Origin: CBFGRU01 sp965651255
Lineage (GTDB): Bacteria > Planctomycetota > Phycisphaerae > Phycisphaerales > SM1A02
Assembly: GCA_965651255.1 (NCBI GenBank)
Contig: CBFGRU010000024.1
Coordinates: 1-20,701 of the forward strand
Direction of reading: 5' to 3'
Length of the DNA: 20,701 nt
The notes below the pieces were generated by a model. The model was not told the origin of the DNA. It did no database searches and saw only the letters and a list, made by a program, of their open reading frames with translations. Both the position numbers and the translations under genes were made by a program. Every line of letters begins with the position of its first letter. Position 1 is the stretch's first letter. Positions 14,970 through 20,701 of this stretch are shown here, in pieces.

Positions 14970-15005
14970 GCGGGCGATTCTAGGTGCATCTGATGTTGTG
15001 TGTGC

Positions 15006-15905
15006 TCACGATCGGTACGGGCGAATAGATTGCTCAACTTCTCGATCGATCGCTTCGCGTGTGGCCTGAATGCGGTCGAGTCGTGTTCCCGCTTGTGCGA
15101 TTTCACGTGAATAGTGTCTCAGGAAATGCGCAAGCGTGCGAACGACCAGTGCTGTTCGGACGACCGCAATTGCCCACAACACAATGACGCCGGCAACCCA
15201 AATGTAGAAGATCCAGGGACCGCTGATTGGTGCGAGCATCACCATGATCGAACCGATCGCTGTCCAGAAAGCAAGATTGTACAGTCGTTCGCTTTCTTCC
15301 GAGAAGTCCGAGTGCCAGGCGCCAACAGACAGAACATGCAGGTGCAGCAAGGCAGCAGCACCACCGACAAGGCGAAGACACAGTGACGTCACTTCAGCGG
15401 TTAACGCTCCCTGGTTGATGGCGATCAGCAATAGGACATAGCCGGGTATCATCGCGAGTGCGCCCCAGCGAACAAGACGCCGTTCGCGGGCGAGCAGAGG
15501 ACTTATTCGATCGAGTCCGGCCGGTGTTGACCACCATACTCCGATGGCCCAGACCGTTGCGACAAGAATCATCACGAGGGCGTACCTCGAGAGGCGCAAT
15601 CCGTTCCCGAACACTGAGGCCAGGGCAGCCACTCGCAAGCCGACCGTCACGAGCATGCATGTCCACACGAGGAATAGTCCTCTAGCAACGACGGCGCGTC
15701 CCGACGGGTCGTCGGGAATGAGTGATCCCTGCGGTGCATCGCCCGGATCGCCAAAGTGTCCGCACTCCGGGCATCGCCCACCGGGGCGCAACCCTCGCAA
15801 GTTGTACCCGCAGGCCCGACAAAGTATGTCCTTGTCGATCAGCGGCGCGGCTTCCCCAGTGATCTCACGATACCGTAGGTATTTAGATGAGAAGAATCCC
15901 GACAT
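15006..15905 (-). CDS. Zinc-ribbon polytopic membrane protein (paralogue)
   Basis: A 299-residue protein of unknown function. Zinc ribbon Cys29-x2-Cys32 and Cys45-x2-Cys48 (CRACGYNLRGL...CPECG), then about six hydrophobic segments (75-98, 108-125, 147-164, 175-195, 212-227, 231-257) and a charged helical tail. The motif TVWAIGVWWSTPA (117-129) matches the downstream neighbour. ATG 15905 is preferred: GGGAG precedes it by nine to ten bases, while the longer frame begins with GTG 15935 and has no clear ribosome-binding site. It heads the minus-strand group 15905-12953. Known members of this protein type are uncharacterised; the ribbon likely lies in the cytoplasm. Confidence 0.8.
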   Translation of the reverse strand: MSGFFSSKYLRYREITGEAAPLIDKDILCRACGYNLRGLRPGGRCPECGHFGDPGDAPQGSLIPDDPSGRAVVARGLFLVWTCMLVTVGLRVAALASVFGNGLRLSRYALVMILVATVWAIGVWWSTPAGLDRISPLLARERRLVRWGALAMIPGYVLLLIAINQGALTAEVTSLCLRLVGGAAALLHLHVLSVGAWHSDFSEESERLYNLAFWTAIGSIMVMLAPISGPWIFYIWVAGVIVLWAIAVVRTALVVRTLAHFLRHYSREIAQAGTRLDRIQATREAIDREVEQSIRPYRS

Positions 15906-15979
15906 ACGTGACCGCTCCCGGGAGAAACGTACCACGAATCGCAGTTTCGGGAAACAGATTGCCAGATTGCCGCTCTTCG

Positions 15980-17947
15980 CTAACGCGGATTGGTCAGGAT
16001 GCGGAGGGTTTCCACATATTCGCGGGCTTGCTCGCGCCGCTCAACAAAGACGGCGATGGGCTCGAGGAGGAAACGCGCGAATTCCATCATGCCGCGCGAT
16101 TCTGCTGCTGCGATCCGTGTGGTGACGGCATGGCGGACGACTTGCGCGTTCTGTTCTCTGGCTAACGGCACCAGTTCGTTCAACTCGTGTGCCATCGCCG
16201 CCGTCTCACTTCGCAGCACCTCGGGCGTTTGAGAACCAAACGCGGCACGAAGCCCATCTGCAAGTTCGGGTGCCTTGAACGCAGCATCGCGAAGAAAGCT
16301 GTGCACCGCGTTCTGGCCTGGGTAGTGCGCGAGCATCCAGTCGGTCGTAATGGATGGATAGTTGCCCAGGAGCTCGTTGATTCCTAGAGGGTTGTCCGGC
16401 GAGATTCGGTGAAGCATGCGGTGAATTGGATTGAAGGCAGCCGCGCGTGAGTCATCTTCCACCAGTGCTCGACTCACCCCTTCCACCGCCAACTCCAGGG
16501 GATACATGGCTGCATGCGAGGACTCCGGCCAGGGCGTCTGCCCCAAATGGTCCGACATCGCGATGAGCCAACTCAGGCGGTTCCCGGCGTCCTCGATGCG
16601 CCCCTCATCCAACGCGATTCGCGCATCGACCGCAATGAAAGCGGCAAGAGATCGCATATCCTCAAGGTGGAGCAGACGGGCGCGCAATCCGTCGCGGTGC
16701 CAGCGGCGCTGGTAATCGAAATCGCACTTACGAATCTCTGCTGCTTTGGCCAGGGCGTCGCGCGTTTCGGTGAGAGATTTCAATCGTTGGGGTAACTCAT
16801 TGTCAACCATGTGGTCGGCAAGGACCCACTCGCGAAAAGGTGTGATGTCCTGCGCAAACTCACGTTTCAGGGAACTGATCGCTCGTCGGTACCACGCCGC
16901 CGCATCTTGGAAGTCGTTCAGTGCATCTTCGGACTCGGCCGCCTTCGTCAAATCATCCTTCAACTCGGCCATGGAGCTGTAGGCCAGAAGTACGTTTTCC
17001 ATCACGCGATCAAACGCGGGGACAAACATCAGGGCGACTGGTCCAAACTGACCCTGCTCAATGGCGTTCGTGACACGCGCCATTTCGCTTTGCGCAAGAT
17101 TCAGATCTTCGATCTGAGCGGCCTCCACGATCTGCCGCATGGCTTCGTCGTATCCACTCATCGCAGCGCGGAAGCCGTCACCGTCCATCGCAGCAATCTC
17201 CGCGCCAAGCCCGAGCATGTCATCACTGGCACCGTACTGGGCAATGTCTTCAACGAATTGTGCTGCATCACCGGCTTCGGAGTAGGTTTGAATCATCCAT
17301 CCTGCAAAAGCATCGCGCTCGCCTTGAAGGGCTGCGGCTACGCCAAACGGGTCGGGCTGAACGATTTCCTCCATCGTACTGAGAAGATCGCGCACTCCGG
17401 TCTGATCGATCGATCCTTCTCCGAGCATCTGTCGGATTGAATCATTCGAGGCAGCGAAAATTGCTGTACCGACGAGCGTTGATATGAGGACCGGATCGCT
17501 TGTTGCGTGATCGCTGAGTTTCATCATGCTGCGGAGATTGGCGGTGGCACCGCGCACGTCGCCTTCCATGATTCGCAGGCGGGCATCGGCCATGAGCAGT
17601 CGCGTTCCCTGACGCATCGGAGACAGGTGCGGAAGGAGCGTCTCTGGTCCGGCGGAATAGTCAATCTCGAAGTCGACGAATGGGCGGGCAGCACCAGCAC
17701 GAAAGGCCTCGATCACCGGCCGCGCTCGACGAATCGCGGCTTGTTCTGCACGAGAGAACGTGGGGAGATTCCAATCGATGTTCGCCAGAATCTCCCGGTC
17801 CGCGGGGTCAATCTGATCGATCAACGCAAACGCACGCCGATACTCATCAGCGGCATTGTGACGATTTCCCTGTGCAAAGACACTCAGGGGGAGAAGAAGG
17901 AGTAATACCAAGCAGATGGTTCGTCGCGCAATGTCTGATATGTTCAT
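15980..17947 (-). CDS. Large secreted helical protein with internal duplication
   Basis: A 655-residue exported protein of unknown function. ATG 17947 is chosen over GTG 17959 because AGGAG and AAGG elements lie just upstream of it. The N-terminus is a signal peptide: basic residues to 9, a Leu-rich core (10-21) and a VFA-Q cleavage site near 25. The rest is almost wholly helical and Ala-rich. Two halves look alike: AADEYRRA (32-39) against AAAWYRRA (349-356), and the stretch ending DARLRIMEGDVRGATANLR...MKLSDH (121-147) against DARIALDEGR...IAMSDH (441-467), both offset by about 320. This suggests tandem tetratricopeptide-like or similar helical scaffolds. No catalytic motif is seen. It is divergent from the nitroreductase-like gene with 154 bases between. 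Confidence 0.78.
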   Translation of the reverse strand: MNISDIARRTICLVLLLLLPLSVFAQGNRHNAADEYRRAFALIDQIDPADREILANIDWNLPTFSRAEQAAIRRARPVIEAFRAGAARPFVDFEIDYSAGPETLLPHLSPMRQGTRLLMADARLRIMEGDVRGATANLRSMMKLSDHATSDPVLISTLVGTAIFAASNDSIRQMLGEGSIDQTGVRDLLSTMEEIVQPDPFGVAAALQGERDAFAGWMIQTYSEAGDAAQFVEDIAQYGASDDMLGLGAEIAAMDGDGFRAAMSGYDEAMRQIVEAAQIEDLNLAQSEMARVTNAIEQGQFGPVALMFVPAFDRVMENVLLAYSSMAELKDDLTKAAESEDALNDFQDAAAWYRRAISSLKREFAQDITPFREWVLADHMVDNELPQRLKSLTETRDALAKAAEIRKCDFDYQRRWHRDGLRARLLHLEDMRSLAAFIAVDARIALDEGRIEDAGNRLSWLIAMSDHLGQTPWPESSHAAMYPLELAVEGVSRALVEDDSRAAAFNPIHRMLHRISPDNPLGINELLGNYPSITTDWMLAHYPGQNAVHSFLRDAAFKAPELADGLRAAFGSQTPEVLRSETAAMAHELNELVPLAREQNAQVVRHAVTTRIAAAESRGMMEFARFLLEPIAVFVERREQAREYVETLRILTNPR

Positions 17948-18008
17948 GGTGCCTTGCACTCCTGCCGTCGCAGAGCAGCGCGCCCTGAGCTAACAGACTA
18001 TTCGATCA

Positions 18009-18018
18009 GAACGCGTTC
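18009..18018. promoter_or_regulatory. Palindrome in a divergent promoter region
   Basis: GAACGCGTTC is a perfect 10-bp palindrome, 62 bases upstream of the minus-strand secreted-protein start and 84 bases upstream of the plus-strand flavoprotein start. It could bind a dimeric regulator, but ten bases may arise by chance. Confidence 0.2.
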
Positions 18019-18101
18019 AGGTTGCCTCCTACGGCTGGTTCAGAGAATTGGACGTCACTAGCGGCGAGATGTGCCAAAACGATACCAAAGGATGCTCATG
18101 A

Positions 18102-18779
18102 ATGAATCAGAACACCCCGCTTCGAACAATCCCACTTGCGCCCTATCGCCCGAATGAGACCCCGGAAGTCGCTTCACGCCGGTTCTATGACGTCATGCGG
18201 CAGAGGCGATCCGTCCGCATGTTCAGTGGTCAGCCAGTCTCGAGAACCGTGATTGAGAATCTTGTGAGTACAGCAGGGACCGCGCCAAGCGGCGCGAACA
18301 AGCAGCCGTGGCGATTCGTCGCAGTCCAGGATGCCGCCATCAAACGTGAGATTCGTCTTGCTGCGGAGGAGGAGGAGCGTGAGTTCTATGCTCGCCGGAT
18401 TTCTGACGCTTGGCGGCGAGATCTCTTTCCACTCGGTACCGACGAGAACAAGTCATTTCTTGAGGTGGCGCCGTGGCTCGTTGTTGTGTTCAAGCTCATG
18501 AAGGACGACATGCTTCAGAACGATTCGGACCAGGTTTACTACGTGAACGAATCGGTCGGTATCGCCGTCGGCATGTTCCTGGCCGCTGCGCATTATGCGG
18601 GTTTGGCGACACTGACGCATACTCCCAGTCCGATGAAGTTCCTGGGTGAGATTCTCAAGAGGCCCGAATATGAAAGGCCTTACCTGCTCATTCCTGTTGG
18701 ATACCCGGCGGAGAACTGTCACGTTCCGGACATCGCGAGAAAACAACTTGATCAGATCATGGTGATCGATCGCGTCTAG
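18102..18779 (+). CDS. Nitroreductase-fold flavoprotein, iodotyrosine deiodinase-like
   Basis: A 225-residue FMN enzyme of the nitroreductase superfamily. RRSVRMFSGQPV (35-46) binds FMN phosphate, and GTAPSGANKQPW (59-70) forms the flavin pocket. It resembles the iodotyrosine deiodinase branch more than ordinary nitroreductases: the substrate-lid residues known there as Glu, Tyr and Lys have counterparts Glu92, Tyr96 (EREFY) and Lys117 (ENKSFLEVAP), and the ISDAWRRDLFPLG stretch fits the lid helix. In that branch halogenated tyrosines are reductively dehalogenated. Substrate use here is inference. AAAGGA (18087-18092), nine bases upstream, supports ATG 18102. No deiodination partner gene is adjacent. 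The following minus-strand lipoprotein gene is convergent (34 bases). Confidence 0.85.
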   Translation: MNQNTPLRTIPLAPYRPNETPEVASRRFYDVMRQRRSVRMFSGQPVSRTVIENLVSTAGTAPSGANKQPWRFVAVQDAAIKREIRLAAEEEEREFYARRISDAWRRDLFPLGTDENKSFLEVAPWLVVVFKLMKDDMLQNDSDQVYYVNESVGIAVGMFLAAAHYAGLATLTHTPSPMKFLGEILKRPEYERPYLLIPVGYPAENCHVPDIARKQLDQIMVIDRV

Positions 18780-18813
18780 CACTCGAACGGATGGGTGAGC
18801 CCGGATGCGCTGT

Positions 18814-19593
18814 TCAGGGATCGATCATCAACGGGCTGACTTCCGTGGGATTGTGAATCACCGCGATGCGAATATCATCGTCAGTGGTTCGCAGGATTAC
18901 GGGGTTGCTTCCGTCATTCAACGAAGCGATCAGCTTGCCGGGCGTTGGATTTCGCACAAGAAAACGACCAAAGCGCACCCGTGCAAGGGCTTGTCCGTTC
19001 ACTGTTTCAGCATCGATTGCACCCGTCGAATCACCGCGAATGCGATAGTCGATGCTGCCTTCGTTCGTAATGATCGTCACGGGCTCTCGAATTGCCCAGT
19101 TCGTCATCACGCGAACATTGCCTTCGGTCGTCTGAAGGTCGATCGGCCCGCGCACGTTTCGTGCTTCAATATCGCCCCGACTGGTGCGGATTCGAACTCC
19201 GCTGCTGGCCGCGATGCGAATCTCGATGTGCGTACGGAGAAAATGCGGTTCCGGGTGTGTGGTGTTGGTTGTCACTCGGAGCGTTGCCGGTGATGTGGAA
19301 TCATCGAGTTGTGCGGTCCAGGCAATCGTCTCGAGCGCCGCCTTCGCATCGTCATTTCGACCTTTCCCGAAGTTCGCGTGGCGCGTCACGGTGATGGATG
19401 CTTCATCCTGAAGTTCATCATCGACAATGACTTCCACATCGCCGCCAAAACACTCGACATCGATCGAGGGTGTGCCGGAAATGGTCAGCAGGTAGGCCGG
19501 GTCTGTCGCGCGCGGCCCAGTGCACCCCGAGAGAACGACACACACCAGCACGCTTGCGAACATGATGGCCAATGACGAATAGTTCAATCGCAT
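18814..19593 (-). CDS. Putative lipoprotein with repeated beta strands (DUF4097-like)
   Basis: A 259-residue protein with a lipoprotein signal: hydrophobic residues 8-20 and lipobox LSGC with Cys24, so LspA should process it. The mature part is rich in short beta strands with evenly spaced turns: VRIRTSRGDIEARNV, IDLQTTEGNVRV, and EGSIDYRIRGDSTGAIDAETVNG (about 132-200). This ladder-like pattern resembles the DUF4097 adhesin-like beta-solenoid domains found in many bacterial envelope proteins. Its function is unknown. There is no clear ribosome-binding site before ATG 19593. It is divergent from the superoxide dismutase gene (238 bases) and convergent with the flavoprotein gene. Confidence 0.78.
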   Translation of the reverse strand: MRLNYSSLAIMFASVLVCVVLSGCTGPRATDPAYLLTISGTPSIDVECFGGDVEVIVDDELQDEASITVTRHANFGKGRNDDAKAALETIAWTAQLDDSTSPATLRVTTNTTHPEPHFLRTHIEIRIAASSGVRIRTSRGDIEARNVRGPIDLQTTEGNVRVMTNWAIREPVTIITNEGSIDYRIRGDSTGAIDAETVNGQALARVRFGRFLVRNPTPGKLIASLNDGSNPVILRTTDDDIRIAVIHNPTEVSPLMIDP

Positions 19594-19769
19594 TCGTTGC
19601 GCTCCGGTCTTGCTCTCTCACACGGTTCTCGGATCGAGGAATAACCCTCCCCGACTCGCATCTTTTACACTACGCGATTGTATCGACCGAAGTGCGGCTT
19701 ACCATGCGGGGAATCGTGACCTATCGGACCTCGATCCCTACGATGTATCGCTGGACAGGGGTTTCGCTT

Positions 19770-19794
19770 GGACCGTTTCATGCTCGAAACGTCC
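19770..19794 (+). promoter_or_regulatory. Inverted repeat in the SOD upstream region
   Basis: CGTTTC (19774-19779) and GAAACG (19786-19791) pair perfectly around ATGCTC; GGA and TCC extend the arms with one base bulged. It ends 37 bases before the SOD start, so it may be an mRNA hairpin or a regulator binding site. No T-run follows, so it is not a terminator. Confidence 0.35.
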
Positions 19795-19831
19795 TGGATG
19801 AGTCCAGAACTGTACCAGAAGGAGTCTTGAA

Positions 19832-20608
19832 ATGACGATGGATCGGCGGACGATGATTGGCGCGCTGGGCGGACTTGCCTTTGCCGGACCCGTAGCACTG
19901 GCGGCGAATGTCACCGAAGGCGAAGCAGCTCGCCATCAGCAACTCGCGCGAGACGGCGGATATGACGCTGCGACCGGCAAGTACATCCTTCCGCCACTGC
20001 CGTATGAGTATGATGCGCTGGAGCCCCACATCGATGCGCAGACGATGCGGCTGCACCATGACATTCATCATCAGGGGTACGTGAACGGCTTGAACAGTGC
20101 ACTCGAGGCGCTGAAGGCGGTACGCGAAGGCGGCGGCGGCAATGTGAAGGCCCTGAGCCGCGATCTGGCGTTCCATGGATCGGGACACTTTCTGCACACC
20201 ATCTTCTGGAAGAACATGTCACCTCGTGGCGGAGGTGAACCGCGTGGGCCGCTGAAAGAAGCGATTGAGCGGTCATTTGGATCATTTGAAGCATTCTGGT
20301 CGCACTTCGCTGCAGCAAGCGGTTCAGTGGAAGCGAGCGGCTGGGGAATCCTGGCGTTTGAACCACTGAGCGACTCGCTCTTGGTCATGCAGTCAGAGAA
20401 ACACCAGAATCTCACTGCGTGGGGTGTAATTCCTCTGCTTGTGATTGATGTCTGGGAGCATGCCTATTACTTGCGCTATCAGAACAAGCGCGGCGACTAT
20501 ATCAAGGCATTCAGAAACATTATCAACTGGGCAGATGTTGCTCAAAGGTACACTGAGGCACGCTCCGGACTCTCGAAGAGCGGGAATGTGCCGGGACTGA
20601 GTCGATAG
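19832..20608 (+). CDS. sodA: Tat-exported superoxide dismutase (Fe/Mn family, Mn-like)
   Basis: Converts superoxide to oxygen and hydrogen peroxide. The 258-residue product starts with a twin-arginine signal (MDRRTMIGALGGLAFAGPVALA, residues 3-24 overall), so it is folded in the cytoplasm with its metal and exported. The catalytic domain shows the metal ligands His75 (MRLHHDIHH), His122 (HFLHTIFW), Asp206 and His210 (DVWEHAYY). Alignment with E. coli MnSOD by eye places Gly118 at the Gly77 site and Gln192 at the Gln146 site, a pattern of Mn rather than Fe enzymes; metal use is inference. AAGGAG (19819-19824) lies seven bases before ATG 19832. An inverted repeat is found in the leader. A second secreted protein gene starts 41 bases downstream, on the same strand, possibly cotranscribed. 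Confidence 0.94.
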   Translation: MTMDRRTMIGALGGLAFAGPVALAANVTEGEAARHQQLARDGGYDAATGKYILPPLPYEYDALEPHIDAQTMRLHHDIHHQGYVNGLNSALEALKAVREGGGGNVKALSRDLAFHGSGHFLHTIFWKNMSPRGGGEPRGPLKEAIERSFGSFEAFWSHFAAASGSVEASGWGILAFEPLSDSLLVMQSEKHQNLTAWGVIPLLVIDVWEHAYYLRYQNKRGDYIKAFRNIINWADVAQRYTEARSGLSKSGNVPGLSR

Positions 20609-20649
20609 TTTGGATATCGGCATCGGCCTGGTAATGCAGGAGTAGCCGC

Positions 20650-20701
20650 ATGAAAGTCATCGGTTGTTTGCTGATGGTGGTGCCGGTCCTCCTGAGCGGC
20701 T
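20650..20701 (+). CDS. Start of a secreted protein or lipoprotein (truncated by window edge)
   Basis: Only 17 codons are visible: MKVIGCLLMVVPVLLSG, a short basic start followed by a hydrophobic core, as in signal peptides. AGGAG at 20638-20642 is seven bases upstream of the ATG. The next codon begins with T; if it is TGC or TGT, a lipobox LSGC would be formed, but that is outside the window. It follows the SOD gene by 41 bases on the same strand. Confidence 0.6.
   Translation, partial: MKVIGCLLMVVPVLLSG

Noticed and set aside
16811..17440. 209-codon plus-strand ORF
   Set aside because: Antisense shadow of the secreted duplicated protein, with no own start signal.
19572..19835. 87-codon plus-strand ORF before SOD
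   Set aside because: It overlaps the start of the minus-strand lipoprotein gene and the SOD leader; no ribosome-binding site, and its composition is unlike a folded protein.

Overview
The window looks like a chromosomal housekeeping stretch from a planctomycete, most likely of the class Phycisphaerae. The reasons are three predicted membrane proteins with an N-terminal zinc ribbon of the CGYNLRGL...CPECG type, a DksA-like protein fused to a lysine-rich tail next to lspA, an oversized signal peptidase I, BlaI/M56 regulation, and lipid A synthesis (lpxA). This placement is from recognised family features, not from a search. GC is moderately high, genes are dense and on both strands. I see no rRNA, tRNA, CRISPR array, insertion sequence or prophage.

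Layout. 1-1314 (+): 3' part of a DksA/TraR-like gene overlapping lspA by one base. 1342-3132 (-): lpxA followed by a WalJ/YycJ-like metallo-beta-lactamase gene. 3199-3912 (+): lipB. 3916-5536 (-): a group-II truncated haemoglobin, a 400-base interval with hairpins and a well-placed 14-codon ORF, then a RIO-type kinase. 5639-7249 (+): lepB with a large insertion. 7286-7927 (-): zinc-ribbon membrane protein. 8112-10063 (+): rlmE, then an EF-hand protein preceded by a near-consensus sigma-54 promoter. 10201-12776 (-): a blaI-like repressor and an M56 membrane protease forming an operon, with an inverted-repeat operator. 12953-15905 (-): two tandem zinc-ribbon membrane proteins, then a Gfo/Idh/MocA oxidoreductase. 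15980-17947 (-): a large secreted protein with internal duplication. 18102-18779 (+): a flavoprotein resembling iodotyrosine deiodinase. 18814-19593 (-): a lipoprotein. 19832-20608 (+): a Tat-exported superoxide dismutase. 20650 to the edge (+): the start of a secreted protein or lipoprotein.

How the genes fit together. Several products serve the envelope: both leader peptidases (LspA, LepB), lipid A synthesis (LpxA and possibly the Gfo/Idh enzyme), exported proteins and an M56 envelope sensor. Others are housekeeping (LipB, RlmE, RIO kinase) or concern oxygen and redox chemistry (globin, SOD, nitroreductase-fold enzyme). No single new defence or biosynthetic system is evident. The most unusual items are the sigma-54 control of an EF-hand protein with short repeats, the BlaI/M56 pair whose sensor domain resembles secretin modules instead of a penicillin-binding domain, the insertion in LepB, and a possible leader region ahead of the RIO kinase gene.
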